64,000 bases of DNA from Bactrocera neohumeralis (GCF_024586455.1 NC_065921.1:88162061-88226060); one strand, 5' to 3'. Positions 47,000 through 60,173 are shown, numbered from the stretch's first letter. Made by a program: numbers and translations. The notes: generated by a model from the letters alone, not told the origin.

Positions 47000-49225
47000 G
47001 GGCAGAGACGTCTTGGACTCACTGGGAAATCGCTGTTAAGGATATACTATAATTATGCTCTCTAGCTTATTATGGTGCTGGTTAAAAACTTGTGGATATA
47101 TTTCATATATTCTCGCTCACTTTAGTGAATGACTCATATGTCAAAGATATAGATCGAAGATTTTAAAGAAGGAAGAAGTGCGCGAAAGCTTTACTGACGT
47201 ACTGAGTGGATCTTCGATAAGCAATAAAGCCGAATTTTTTCAAGAATTTCATGAATATTATTTTCTTAGATTTAGTTCAATACTCACATGTTTAGCGTCG
47301 AAAAAATAAATTAAGATCGCCAGCGACCCTGGAAGATCTGAAAAAGAAATAGAAACTAAGTTATGGGTCTTCACTACTTAATTTCGTTTGATGACAACAG
47401 CAGATCTTATTGACTCTCTTCGCAGCCAACTTCACACTTAACTGATTTACCGTTATATATTTGAACAGCTGATGTAGTAAGGCTTGTTTGTAAGAAAAAT
47501 TCTTAAACTTATTGGAGTAGTTTCGATTGGCTGTTCAATCATTTAAGAAAACAAATTTCATTGCATCCTCGCAGCAGTTTTTGAGTAAAATGAAAATTAT
47601 TTCGAAGCTTGAAAATTGAATTCCGTAATGGAAAGGGACACCTTTTGCTGACTCTGCTGCAATTATTTCGAAACATGCAATGTGCGACGCCTTCGAATTC
47701 TTCAAACATAAACAAAGAAATCCATTTTGTTGCACCGAAACAACGGCTGAAACGCTTGAAGAATCCAAAGCAAAAAAGCAAAATTCCTTCATGCCACATT
47801 GCCTCATCCCCTCTCCTTCCAAACCATTCTAGCTAATATACTAGCAAGTGTTTGCGAATGGTTTTTGCTGGCCTTGTAAAGTTTAAGTTTACTCAAAAAT
47901 CATGTGTACACATGCCACACACACACATTAATCTCAAATGCAACAAATGCATGAGGGCAAACAGCAGTGCGTGCTGGCTTGTTTACATGTTGTTTGTTAA
48001 GGTGAAACTGTTGCAAGTTGAACTTGACATCGCCGCAGCAGCGTGGCACAGGCAAACTAACGAGAATTGATGTTGCAACATTGACTGTTGCTAGTGCGTT
48101 GACGGCAGTCCGAAGGTTGCTGGCAAATCTCCAGCAGTCCACCGGTGACCATGGAGGAGACCAAGTAGAAACGCAAGCAAAAAGGTTAAGTTGGGGCAAC
48201 GCTGAAGAAAGGCAGGTAAACAATAACGAGATTGCCACAAAAAGTGAAGAGTTGCAAACACATACTGCTACAAAAACAACCAAGCACACGTGTTTGTTTG
48301 TATGTGTGCGCGTATGTAAACAAGCGCTGCTGCAGTTTGGTGCACCTTTATTAGTCTAAGTTTATATGCGCATTGTTGCTTTTTGCTGGGGCCGTTCGTG
48401 CAACGTTTTTGTGGCAATCGCTTGCTATTGGCAATTGTTTGCCTTGGCAATGTTGCTGAGTGCTTGCAGTCGCCGTCGACGTTCGCAGCCAACGGCGTTT
48501 AGCAAACAGAAATGCTGCTGGCAGACGATTGATGCTGAAAAAGTGGGAAACAAAAGCAACAACAAATACAACACTAACAATAGCAATTGCGTCGGTAACA
48601 AAAGCTGGCAATTTCCTAGCCATTTCGGGGCAAAGCAATTTTTTGAATGTCAAGCGTACGCACACGCACACACAAGTAAATACAGTTTCACATACCACGC
48701 TTGTGTGTGTAGTTCCTGACGTTTTCCCACTGTTGCAGTTGTAAGTGGTTATTTGTTGCTCTCTCACATGTTGTGCTCGTCATCTCGGCATCTTTATCAG
48801 TTCTTCAATCATTTTCGGTGTATTGCAAGCTCCATCGAGTATTCTATTGTGCAGAAACGTGCTCCTCAAAGGCCTTACATCAAATCTTCCGACGAACTGT
48901 CCTGGCTGATTTCATTAGAAAAGCCGGTAGCTAATAATTGAGAAGTGGAATTCTAAAGAGCGGAATTAACTCGAAGATACCGTGAGCATATAGCTACATT
49001 TGTATCGGTGAAAGCTGCGGAAGAGAAGGTGTCAAACTAAGCGCTGATGAACACAAACGACGAAGCATTGGCTATTAGAGAATCATACTCGAAAACTCTA
49101 TGTGAAGTTTCGTAGCTTTTTGATTTATGAAAGTATTGTAGACTTGTTATGATGCTCGTGGTAATCTAATATATCTTGTTCAAGTGGAGGTTAATGCCTA
49201 AATTCTTCCTCTACTGGTAGTATTT
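47000..49225. other. No recognisable gene
   Basis: 47419-47517 is a dispersed repeat (listed separately). 48000-48700 is GC-richer with overlapping frames on both strands and CAA/GTT clusters; no domain is recognised. Confidence 0.35.
47419..47517. repeat. Two-copy dispersed repeat (copy 2)
   Basis: Partner of 14491-14590, starting TTCGCAGCCAACTTCACACT. No transposase similarity adjoins it here. Confidence 0.6.
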
Positions 49226-49228
49226 CTA

Positions 49229-50475
49229 CACGGTTTGTTCAAAAAAGATCGCGAATTTTGTATTTCTTAGAAAAATGTTCAACTATTTTGTCTCCTTCAA
49301 AATAAACACTCACATTGCATTCTGCCAAAGTTTTATTTTCAATGTGCAAAGCATTTAATTTTATTTTTTTCTAATCTGGTTTGGCTCCTCCTTCGATGCA
49401 GTTTTTATATTCTCAGTAATAGCCTATCGTCGCCCTTTTTATGTTCTTTCTTCAGTTTTGGGAACAAAAGAAGCCACAGAGGGGCAGATCTGGCGAATAT
49501 GGTGGCTGCTATTTGTTGCTTTTGGCCAAATATTCGATGATAGAAAACGAAGCGTAAGCAAGGGCGTTAACATAGCGCAAAATACAATTTTGGTTCTTCC
49601 CGAATTCGGGCTTTTCTGGTAGATTACTTGGGTCAAATTGCGATTTGCTTGCAGGTAATACTCCTCGTTGATCTTATGATCCTTACGACGAACACATGAC
49701 GTACAACGTCCCTGCTATTGAAGAAAACGGTTAGCAAAACCTTCAAATTCGACCTTACTTGCACCGCTTTTTCCGGTATTGGCTCCTACGGCCGCTTCCA
49801 TTGTAATGACTAAGCTTTGGTTTCTCATCATAACGATAAATCCATGATTCGTCTCAGTTTTGACCCTCTAGATCAGATCTGGGTAGTCGCGAACTGAGTC
49901 CAGCATCTCCTGAGCAATATTAACGCCACGGTTTGTTTGGTCGAAAGTGAGCAATTTTGGTAGAAACTTCGCGGCAGCTTGACTTATACCCAAATCGTTG
50001 GTTTAAATCGAAAAGCACGATCCAATTGAAATGTTCAGTGTCTCAATGATTCCTCTAAAGGCTATTGACGCTGGGGTAGTAATATTTTTTACACTTCGTT
50101 ACTGTTTTCGTATTTTCTTTACGTGCTAAGACGTCCGGCTTGCTCTTCTCGAACCTCTGGGAACATTTTGTACAACCGATCAACTTTGCATTTGTCCAGT
50201 TAGCTTCACCATATGCCAAAGTCAACATTCGGAATGCCTCCGCGCACTTAATTTAGTTTTTCGCACAAAATTGTATGCAAATTTTTTGGAATAAGCAAAA
50301 ATCAAAAACGAACTAAAACGCGTCCAAGCAAAACAGCTGTCATCAATAAATCAAGCATTATTTATGCTGACTTTGGGAGCATAAGTAAGAGATATGCGTA
50401 CCTATATAACGCCACAAAACAATCGAAAGTTGTAAACACGATTCTCAATTCACGACACTTTTTGTACAAACCGGA
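49229..50475 (-). mobile_element. Mariner element with both ends, rosa-like, inactive
   Basis: 1247 bp, a normal mariner length. The left terminus CACGGTTTGTTCAAAAAAGA is inverted at the right end (complement TCCGGTTTGTACAAAAAGTG). TA occurs just outside both ends (49227-49228 and 50476-50477). On the minus strand, near the 3' end, degraded transposase text is readable: the region equivalent to PPYSPDLAPCDFxLFPKLK near 49450-49500, then a C-terminal CIEGGAKPD and NVSVYFEGDKI. CGGTTTGT-type ends and this C-terminus suggest the rosa-like group known from Ceratitis (inference). The rest of the frame is broken many times. Confidence 0.7.
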
Positions 50476-50572
50476 TATCTATTCTTTACGAACATGTTCA
50501 AATACCGACAGTCTTTCATTCACCTTTCGGATTACGCAGCAACCGGGAGTGTTCCAATGTAGTTCCAACAGT

Positions 50573-50627
50573 CTAACCTAACCTAACTGAACTTTACCTT
50601 ACCTAGCTTAACCTCGTCTAATCTGCA
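50573..50627 (+). repeat. Degenerate (CCTAA)n tract
   Basis: TCTAACCTAACCTAACTGAA, then CTTACCTAGCTTAACC and similar. It resembles a decayed copy of the LINE tail at 12833-12863. The upstream 100 bp show no clear LINE coding sequence. Confidence 0.55.
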
Positions 50628-50629
50628 GC

Positions 50630-52595
50630 ATATTTCTTAACACTTGTGTCCTAATTTATTTAAAGTGTCTTCGCGCTGCTGGAAATCAAATTTACTGTAT
50701 TAACTTGTATGGAAAAGTCGACTTCTAAAAACTCTATATACTCAATTTCCCACTCATAGAGGCCTCGAAACCCACAAATTAACCGCATTGACACACTTTC
50801 GAAAAATCTTCAGCCATTGCTCTGGAAAAGGATAAAACAAGTGCCAGAAATGCATATAATTTTGTCAGCACTGGAAGGTTGCCTTCCTAAAACTTATCTA
50901 CAACAACAATAACAACAAGTATGCATCATTTACTTTACATTTAAGTCACGAGCGCCAAACCGACGCCGCCGCGCTGCTTGAACAATCGGCTGATTATGAC
51001 GAATCCAGTTAAGGAATTAACATAAAAATCAAATTCAATTTACACAGCACGCAATCGTCATGTAACAACAACAAAAGCTGAACAACAACAACAACAAAAG
51101 CAGTAATATGAAAGGCATTAAGAAACAGTGTTAAAGCACAGCTAGTTGCATGTTGCAACACGCCATTGGTGGCAGAGTCAGACAGTGAGAAGGTTTCGGT
51201 GGCAAAACGGATTCAAGCGCTCGAGGCGAATCAAGTAAATATGCACTCGCTGTATGCCGACATGCCGAGTGCGCGAGTTAGGAGAGCACGAACGACAACG
51301 AGGATGAGCGACGGCAGCGGACGGCCACAGGCAGCGGCCGTCGAAGACGAAGTGGCTGTCAATTTGCGAAAAATAGGCAGAAAATTACAAATTGCAATTC
51401 ATCATGAGAAACATTTTGTACGCAACGCGAAACAATAACAACAAATAACAACAATAACAGCAAAGCGGGGAAATGCAACTCCGCAAGCGCATTGCGGCAC
51501 TCAAGGTGTTTCGTTGTATGCCACACGCATGCGCCACTTGCAATGCCAGTCTATTCAAGTCGGTTGTTGTTGTTGTTGCTAGAGCGGCTAGTATGAGTGT
51601 TTTGATTGTCGTTGTCGTTGTTGTTGTTGTTTGTTTTGGTTTTTTGCCACGGCGCTGCCACCCACTGCGCCAACAAGTCAACAAGCTGATTTGCATGCCA
51701 ACGCAAATGAATGAGTAGCAGCGCCAACAACTCGAACAACAACAAACAACAACAACGACAACAATAATTGCAATTTGCACTCAGCCACCGCAACTAAGCA
51801 TTCCAACATTTGCGGATACAAAATATGTTTACTCGTTCTAGCTAAACGTGCAGCAAAGTGGCATTCTAGTGGCGGCCTCCGCTGACTGAGTGTTCGTCTG
51901 TCCCTCTGTCTGTCTGTATGTGTGTATGTATGTTTGTCCGTACGCCTGATTGCCGTATAGATGTTTGTATGTGTGTGGGTAGGTGCTTAGTTGGTGTGTT
52001 GCTTGCTTGGTGGCCGTGTGGCATGTTGACGGCATTCTGTGGCAAGTTTGACCGTTGCATTTGCAATGCGGAGGCGTAATGTTGGTTGTACGCGCGGTTG
52101 AGGTGGCAAGTGCGCCGTTCTCGACAACACAAAAACAAAAGCCAAAAAGCAACACATTCACCAAGCGCAACAACAACAACAGCAGCAAATCAGGCGCTGC
52201 CATTAAGGCAGTCATTTTGGCGATCCGGCGGTTAGCTCGATTCGATATGCAGATGAATTGCAAATGCGAGAGATAGCAACATTTGTTGTTGTAAAGTGTT
52301 AGTGTGTGCCGTTCATTGCTACTTTGTGTTGATGTTCATCGCAGAAATACTTGTATTTGAGCTGAATGCTAGTGATCGTACGTTGTGCCGCTGCTGGCCT
52401 GCTCCGGTGATTGATAGGACTGATTTGGTTGTCGTTTACTTGATTGGCTTGACATTGACATCTGACCTAGAAGCCTAAAATTGACGGGGAGTGCTTTTGC
52501 CATGAAATTTGTGGTTAGACAATCAGAGCAACTCCCATTTTTCGAAACTCCAAGCTTATAATTAGAACTCCCTCAGAATAAATAATACCAGCTAA
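50630..52595. other. No recognised gene; triplet-rich, GC-richer island
   Basis: CAACAACAAC clusters at 51065-51100, 51420-51465, 51735-51770 and 52160-52185, and GTTGTTG at 51560-51635. 51890-52010 is rich in TGTCTG/TGTATG. One candidate short frame at 51241-51438 is listed separately. Confidence 0.35.
51241..51438 (+). CDS. Candidate short ORF, unknown product
   Basis: ATG-initiated frame of 65 codons (MHSLYADMPSARVRRARTTT and onward). It ends with a Lys/Arg/His-rich segment VNLRKIGRKLQIAIHHEKHF that could form a basic amphipathic helix. The frame is open upstream to about 51112 without an ATG (including VAESDSEKVSVAKRIQALEA), which would fit an exon continuing from a splice acceptor, but I cannot place one. 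In contrast to most frames here it has mixed acidic and basic residues and no low-complexity run. I do not recognise the family. The evidence is compositional only, and it may be chance. Confidence 0.2.
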   Translation: MHSLYADMPSARVRRARTTTRMSDGSGRPQAAAVEDEVAVNLRKIGRKLQIAIHHEKHFVRNAKQ

Positions 52596-52599
52596 ACTG

Positions 52600-54060
52600 T
52601 TAAAAAAGTTCAATATGTTTCTGAACCTATTATCAGTGATGAATTGGATGGAGGGGATCCCCCGTCCCCGAGATCAACTGACGCTGAATAAGGAAACACG
52701 AATTTTTCTTCAGTGTGAGCGAAGGGGCGGAATACATGGCATTCTGAGCTCGGTTCTGTTAGGAGTAGAGAGCTCATTGGCGTTCCAATTGAGCATCCTC
52801 AAGGCACGTTGAAGAGGGTGGACAGGATTTGAAAAAACTGTTGAATCTGTGTACGGTGTTCGAGTTCACAGAATTGGTCGACGGTTTTGGGTTTTCGACA
52901 ACCTCGACGTATGTACCAGGCGGTCTGTGGGATCGTGGTTGAGGTTGCGGAAGGGGCTGTGCCAACAGTCGAAAGGCTCTTTGCGGAAGAACGTTTGGAA
53001 ATCAAGGTAGGTCGGTACTTTTTGGATGGCCGGAACTAGGCTTTTTGGCGGCCTTGGTAAAGCCGCGATGGAGCCCTTGCTATGTAAGCAAATGCGCTTT
53101 GTATCGTCTTTTGAGACTACATGAAGCTGTGGAGTGAGAGCGAGAGCAGAATTGGCAATCTCAGGGGTCGTGACAGTAATTTGCCTTGTGGACGAAGCTG
53201 AGGCAACGGAAGCATTCGGTTGTGAGGGAGGATTTTTTTTTGGGCCGCGACCTTGATGTTGAGTCCTGTAAGCGAAAATGGATTTTGCTGAAGAAACAGA
53301 AGGGTTGAGGTGGACCAAGATCAGGGGCCAGTTTAAAAGGCCTTTGCGTATACGATATATGCTATATACAGGAGGAGTTTGACTTCCCATTGCTCGTCGA
53401 AAGGATCTTGTCAACAAAGCACTTCAGGATCCTTCTAATGACGACGATCAGTTCCTTGCCATGGTGGAGCTAATTTGTAGTGTACAGAATATTGTACTTT
53501 TCGAGCACAGAGGTAATTGGGCGGAACGCGTTGACAGTTTCGGGATAGACTCGATTGGCACATGATGTGCATTTGGCGGAGCGGATGGATATGTCTGCTT
53601 TACTCTGACCAGCGGTTATTTTGGGCTATGCTTCCTACGGAGAATTCTATAAGACGGTGGGCCTCGTTCTTTTGGGATAAGATCCTTGCCCTCACTTTCC
53701 TCCGAAGATAACAAGAGTATGTCTACAACAATGAAAGTTTCTGGGGGTGCTTTCGGGGTTTAGGTTTTTCTCGGTTATGGACTTGTGAAACACAAGATCG
53801 ACGACGTGATCTATGGCCACCTGAGCCTGGTCCGAAGAGAATATTGGGTGCCGCGGAATCTGGGGATTTGGTTACGGATTCTAACCTTTCTTCTATCGCG
53901 CGAAGGTCGGCGCACAGATCCTGGGTGAAAGCGATAAGACCGTTCTTGTTTGAGGCAATTGGTGTCCAAGAGGAGATTTATATTGTACACTTGTTCGCAT
54001 ATGGTGCGTTTGACTAAGAGCGTCAGAAATCGGACTATAATCCGAATCACTATGAACACT
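52600..54060 (-). pseudogene. Jockey-like LINE: ORF1 with two zinc knuckles and start of ORF2
   Basis: From 54060 downward the minus strand carries a long, broken ORF1. SSEESEGKDLIPKERGPPSY lies near 53650-53700 and RKGLLNWPLILVHLNPS near 53300-53350, the segment before the knuckles in Jockey ORF1. Next come ECFRCLSFVHKANYCHD (CX2CX4HX4C) and DCQFCSRSHSTASC (CX2CX3HX4C) near 53110-53230. A Pro-rich stretch follows (PQPQPRSHRPPGTYVEVVEN) and ORF1 closes near 52800. ORF2 begins right after with RMLNWNANELSTPNRTEL, the first endonuclease strand with its Asn, and breaks off by about 52600. Frames switch at least three times. Confidence 0.75.
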
Positions 54061-54064
54061 AAAT

Positions 54065-56710
54065 GTCGCTATGTCTGTTTATCTTTGGCTAACCGTGACT
54101 AACTGTCATGTATGTGTGTTGTATGATAATTATCTGGTGACCGCGTCTGCTATCTGTACGGCACTGTCTATAGCTCACGGCTATGTCTAAGTCTAGGTTT
54201 GAGCTAAACTGTCTCTTCTTTTTCTTCTAATATATGAACAGTTATCCCAACAGTATGAGAAGTATAACTTCATCTCTTGATTGCGAAGAAAAAGGTTATA
54301 AACACCTAAAAGCATGCTGCATAAACTATAAAAACTACAGGCTTCTAGCAAAATCTGGGATAATTAAATCAAATTTAATGTTGGCAGCCCTTAAACATAT
54401 TTCTTTTCGGTTTGCACCAAACAGCTGCCCTCATCGCACATCAGCATTGACTTTTCGCCAGTTTTCTTGGAATAAACCATAGAATTTATGCAATTTTGGA
54501 CTTTAATGTACCGTTTTGTTGCATATATTTTTCATGCGCAGCCTTGCCTGCGGCCCGCTGGTGGCATCAATATTTGTGGCTCACTGTTAGCGGCTCGGTT
54601 GCATGTTGAAAGCTTGCAACTGCCGTCTTGCTCGCCATAAATCACACCTTCTTTGCCTTTCGGGGCATTTTAATTACGACTTTGCATGCTGTTCGTGCGT
54701 CGTGTTCGTCGACAGCGCTGAACTCAAAATGAAAGCCGAAGAAATGCAAGCAGCGGTGAGTCGGTGAACGGCGATAACGGCGCGCATGAGAGGAGTGGGA
54801 GGAGCAGGTTGCGGTTGTGTGGTATCGTGCGGCAAGCAGTCGACGCTTTGGCAGGGCATCAATTACAAGTGAGATGTCTTGCTTGGCGGCCAGCACTACA
54901 TACACACACATGCTTCCGAGCGCAAGTGCAGGCGCATGTGTGCGTGCACACATAATTTTCCTTTGTTGCAATACGTTTTGTTGCAACTGGCAACAAATAT
55001 TTAATTTTCAACAATCAAAGTGCAAACATGCATAATTAAAACGCTCGCAATGGTGTGCGTGTCTGCAGCGTATTTCTCATTGCGCTCCGCAGAAGCCATA
55101 AAATATTTCGTTTCGCTGGTGCGTCAACAATTGAGTGAGTGCTTCAATGCTCTTGACGGATGATTTCGGAATTTTCGCGAAACAAATTTTATTTTCTAAA
55201 TATTAGCTCAACGTTTTCACGAACTTCTGAATAATTTGTGCCGCACAACAGTCACACTTTAACTTAGCGCTGAGCACTTTTGTACAGAAAAATGGAGAAA
55301 ATTTCGTCCTTACACAACACTGCACCGTTAAGTGGTCACTTGTGGGCAAAGTGCACTTGAAATTTTTCTGCAAGTTAGCGCATTTTAGCAGCATTTTTCT
55401 AACTTTAATTAGCGCAATTCCAGCACTCACCTACACTTGCTTGCCCAAGCGCCCTAAAGTATGCTTTCGAAATGTAGTCGCTGCATTGGTTAATGACAAT
55501 TCACTTTCCGGCGAAATATTTAGCCCACAAAAGTTCCACAATAAAATCAACTAGCGCAAAGCGCTCGCTAAGAGTCCACCCTTCAAACGACTTGCATTGT
55601 TGACGACTCGTGTTTTCGCTTATTTTATTTATATTTCATATTTGATTTCATTGCTGTAAATTTTTATTTGAAAGTTGTATTTTTGTAGTTTATTTTTTTT
55701 CAGTTTTACTCACATTTGGTTCCAGCTTTATTTCGTTATTCTGTTCGCTCTTTCGGCAATGTTTTCGTGTTTTTTCGTGAATTATTTTTCCTCTTTTCGT
55801 AAATTATTTTTCCACTTCTCGTTGTTTTGTATTTTTTTTTGTTTTTTCTTTCTAGTTTCTCCCTTCATTGAATTGTCACTTGCCTGCGGGCAGCTCTCGT
55901 TTCGCGTGTGTTTTATTCAGCGCAAAGCAAAACAAAAACAAGAAATGAGCATGAGAACAAAGCAAATGCAACTGCAACGAAATGCTTGACCTACAAACAC
56001 GGCGTTGCATCGCTGAGTAGCTGCAAATGACAGCATGTTGTTCCATCATTGCAGCGTTTTATTTGCTTATTGCTGTGTATTTATTTCTTATTACTTTGCT
56101 TCAGTTTTTTTGCATATTAAATACCGTTAAACTATGCTGGCGAGCAATTAAAGCAAGATGTAGTGACGGGCAGCTGAAATTTGGGGAAAATAAATTTGAA
56201 GATCTCAGACGTATTCGAATGCCCTGACTCAAAGTTGCTTGTGTATGCAACTTATTAGTGCTGAAGGAAGGAATAAATCCTGAAAAACTAATATTATTGA
56301 GATATCGCTGCCTCTCGCTAACGATTTTTTACACCAAAAGGTAAGCTGAGGAGCGATATTCGACATATTCAGCATATCGTAGTTCAATGTGAATATGGAT
56401 ATTTGGATTAATTCCATTTACTTTTGGCAATTAACCAAGGTATACACGAGAATATGGAGTATGGGTATAGGAAAACTCTGGGATCGATTTCTACCATCTG
56501 TTGGCATTGGTCATCGCACCAAATCTACCGTAGTTTCAAAAAAAAGTTCAATTATTTTGTCAAGATATTTTATATATTGCAAGACATCTACGGTAAAAAG
56601 TCAACAGGAAAATTTGTATATCATGTATTCGGAACTTAGTCGGAATAGAGTCATATTTTCAACAAAAAGAAGAGAGACACTGAAAGATGTACGTACAAAA
56701 AACTTGAGAT
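54065..56710. other. No recognisable gene
   Basis: 54640-55060 is GC-richer with overlapping frames. 55620-55990 is T-rich with a long Phe-rich plus-strand frame that I treat as a composition effect. Nothing is identified in the remainder. Confidence 0.35.
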
Positions 56711-56714
56711 ACTG

Positions 56715-58370
56715 GCTATCCGAAAATTGTATCAGAAGTTAAGGCAGCACATAAATGGCTTCAAGCTGGTGCCGGCTTCTGTAAAGACAGGAATGGACAC
56801 ACAGTATACGCAAAGTGTAGAGGGAACACCTTTCGAAACTGCTAAATGGCGAAAGCAGTATTGCGACGAATCAAGAAGAAGTCGCACGAACAATCTGTGC
56901 GACAACATTGTCGTCCCGCCGCTCGATCAAGACGAGGTGAAAGCAGTTCTAAGGCAACTAAGGAACAACAAAGCCCAAGGGGAAAATAAATTACTGGCTG
57001 ACTGTTTAAAGTCAGCGGCGAGGAGCTGGAAAGGCGCATGTTCCACCTGCTTAGCTCAATTTTGTCGCATGAATACATGCCCAGTGATTGGATTATTGGT
57101 GTTCTCTGTCCAATCGACAAGAAGGATGATCCCGCAGTCTGCGGTAATTATCGTGGGATCAGCCTTCTTAACATAAACTTTTGAATGTATTGTGTGAAAG
57201 ATTTAAGCCCATTGTAAATAAACTGATTAGAAATTTTCAGTTCAGTCTCAAACCTGGCAAATCCATTATATATCAGATTTTCACAAAACGTATCCCGAAG
57301 AAGATCCTTGACAAACAGATCGCCATTCGTTAACTTTCTATCGGTTGCAAAGCCGCTTTCGACAGCACTCAGAGCTGCCAATTTGACGTCATGTCTGAAT
57401 TTGGTATCCCTACGAAACTCATACGGTTATGTTTAATGACCTTGAGAACAATCGCCGGCTTCGTCAAAATCGGGAAGGACCTCTCTAAGCCGCTCTGTAC
57501 CAGACAAAGTTTTAGAAAGGGATATCTCCTCTTGTGCTCCTTTTTTCAATATAATACTGGAAACAGTGCACGTGCCACCAACCTGAATCACAGTACCATA
57601 CTACTGGGGTCCACAGACAACTTAATAGACATTAACAGCAGAGCCATAAGCGCAGCCTTTTGAAGCCTAAAATAAATCGAAAAAGTTGATATTGTAGTGA
57701 AAGAAGGCAAGACAAAGTACCTGGACACCACCTACAAGGACTGCTCGCATCTTGGGAACTACGTAACTATTGGCAGCTATACATTTGAAAAAGTTAGGGA
57801 CTCTGTATATTTCGTAGCCAGCATAAATTCCACCAATAAGCGAAGGCTGGAGATCAAGCGCAGAATAACTTTGCCGACAGGTGCTACTTAAGGATTGGTA
57901 GGCAATTGTAAAGAACAAAATTTACGTTCTGTAAATCGCTATTTATTCCTATTATACAGCGCAGAAACCTGAATGATGCCGAGATGAGAAAGCACTTGGA
58001 GCATTGGAGAGAACTATTCTTTGCAAGGGCTTTGGATCCGTTCGCGCAAGTGATGAATATTCAAGAACATAGAACCACGAATTGTATGAGTTCTACTATG
58101 AGTTATAGTTGTGAGTTAGTTATAGATAAACGCATAAAAAACCACAGAATTCACTGGTTAGGCCACATCGTTCGGATGAAAGATGATGCCCTAGCAAAAT
58201 GTTCCTATCAATAGAGGTCCATGGGTAGGCAACGGAATAGCGCATGCAACCAATGAAAAGACCAACTGCATAGCGATCTGTCTGCACTTGGATTGTACAT
58301 CTGGCGTGACCTCTCAGAGGATAAAGGCAACTGGCGAAATTTTGTGTGTTCTCGGTCCATTCCAACTAAA
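56715..58370 (+). pseudogene. RTE-like LINE, linker, RT and C-terminus
   Basis: This is the longest copy of this family here. LYQKLRQHINGFKLVPASVK precedes the RT. VVPPLDQDEVKAVLRQLRNN with KAQGENKLLADCLK is the finger region (about 56920-57010), and NYRGISLLN-like text lies near 57150. MSEFGIPTKLIRLCLMTLRT with FVKIGKDLSKPL is palm lead-in (57391-57490). The catalytic YADD position reads LLGSTDNLID at about 57600-57630, so the metal-binding pair is lost. EIKRRI lies near 57850. The C-terminal block has MRKHLEHWRELFFARAL, RIHWLGHIVRMKDDALAKCS and a degraded KDQ...DLSALGLYIWRDLSED. Endonuclease and GAAGAAG tail are missing. Confidence 0.85.
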
Positions 58371-58374
58371 CGTT

Positions 58375-60170
58375 GTATAGTATATGACGAAGAATTAATC
58401 GATTTTATTTATATTTAGCACTAGATTTTACTTTTTGACGTCGACCCTACTCATTTCTTTAATATTGCATTTATCGAAAATGAACAGATAACTTCGGTAT
58501 AAAGTCATTCATAGCCACTAAAGTCCTCACGCCAGCATCTGGTTGTTGGAAAACTTTTAACCGCTTTTGATAGTTATTGGAAGGAAACTGACATTTGTTG
58601 ATTAATTTTTGATACGTTCGATATATTTTTTAGCTAATAAAAAACGGTGTCATGAGCATTATCCCATCGTTGAGCTGAACCATGTAAGAGTATAAGCCTG
58701 TTGAGAAAAAGCTTTAGCTGAAAATAAAGTTGTTTTCTAGCTCATCAGACGAGCGAGGCTAGCAAAACCTTTATTTACGATCTATTGTTAATAGAATTTG
58801 CTATCTCCTTGATTCATAAAAATCTCTTCGTCATCGTAGTAAAAAGCTTTAAAAATCTTGAGAGAATAAAATCATAAAACATGTTTGATGCCCGACGCAG
58901 TCAGCGAACTTCTTAGTATGTCTGCAAAACGGTCCTTCAAATTCTCCTCAAAGCTACACACTCTTAAATTTATCAATTTTGCATAACATCCGCCACAATT
59001 ATTGCGCCAAACGTTTAGTCTCATAATTCCCTAATGCCCTAAACGTCTTAACTAAATTTGCGAAAGCCAAAGAACAAAGTCTGCGCCTCACTTTTAGAAA
59101 CAGAAATAAATATAAACGCACTTTTTAACGACACCGCCGGCGTGCTACGGTACGTGCCGCACAAAGCGACGCTTGTTGCAACTGTACTAGAGTCTAAATC
59201 ACACTCCTCCACGCCATTTTGCAGCACTTTTCTAAGAAATTATAATTAAAATTAAAAACTTGAAACACACACACACGGGCAACGGTACGAGCCAGAATTG
59301 CTACACTTGCAACACGCGGCCGCTGTGAATTGGATTTGCCAAAGCAGAAAAGTGCAACTTTAACGCGTTATTGCATTAAGCGCGTGCACGCGTCTATGAA
59401 GGCCTACCCACACCTGGCACCTAACCTCGGCTGCCGCGCCATTTGCAACAAAGTCAACTGACTTAAACAAATTTGCACGTGAGAGTGTGTGTGCATGCGC
59501 ATTGCAAAGGGAATTGTGCAAATTAACAAAGTTAAAAGTCAGAATGTGAAATGTACAAGCAGGTGGATGGAAAAAAGTGCGAGCGTGCAAGCTTAGCTGA
59601 GCTGAGAAGTTGTGTAGGAAGACGACAACGCACCGGCAGTAGACGCAAAAAATATTAAAAAAAAATAAAAAAATATAAAAAAATTAAAAAAGGAAAATGA
59701 AAAGTGAAGTGGCATTCGCTGTGGTGTTAATAGCCCACGCTCCAGTTCTGACCGAGTGTCCTCTGCGCAGCGGCCGAAGGTGAGCTGCGGCGAGCTCAGG
59801 CAAGCGCGAGATGCAATTACTCCAGTTGCTGCCTTTTGAACGCGTTTTAATTTGCGTTTCCAGTCTAAGAAAGTGAGCGAAGAACTGCCATTTAAAAGGC
59901 AAAACTTTTAAAGCGGCGTTTTAGCGTTTCTTAACTGAGTTTTTAAGCTTTTTGTATTAATTGAAGTAGTTAAACAAATTCGTGTTTTCTTGAATAGAAT
60001 ACTGACAGCGATTTATATTGAGAGTAATGAGAGACGCAGGAAATAACGAGTTTCTGCTCAGTTGACTCTGACAAACTTTCTTTTAAATTAAAGTAGGCTT
60101 TTGGAGGCAACTCAGTACATATAATAGCACGCCTTTGTGGTAAAACTTAAAACCGATTGCTCAAAGCTGC
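58375..60170. other. No recognisable gene
   Basis: Unique AT-rich sequence. A-rich simple tract at 59650-59697. (CA)n near 59264-59277. 59340-59640 is GC-richer. Confidence 0.35.
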
Positions 60171-60173
60171 AAA

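Noticed and set aside
51385..51420. LRKIGRKLQ resembles a BH3 core (LxxxGD)
   Set aside because: The near-invariant Asp is Arg here and the segment is strongly basic; the resemblance is too short to support an apoptosis role.
55675..55989. Phe-rich hydrophobic plus-strand frame as a membrane protein
   Set aside because: It is a translation of a T-rich tract with simple-sequence bias; no start context or family.
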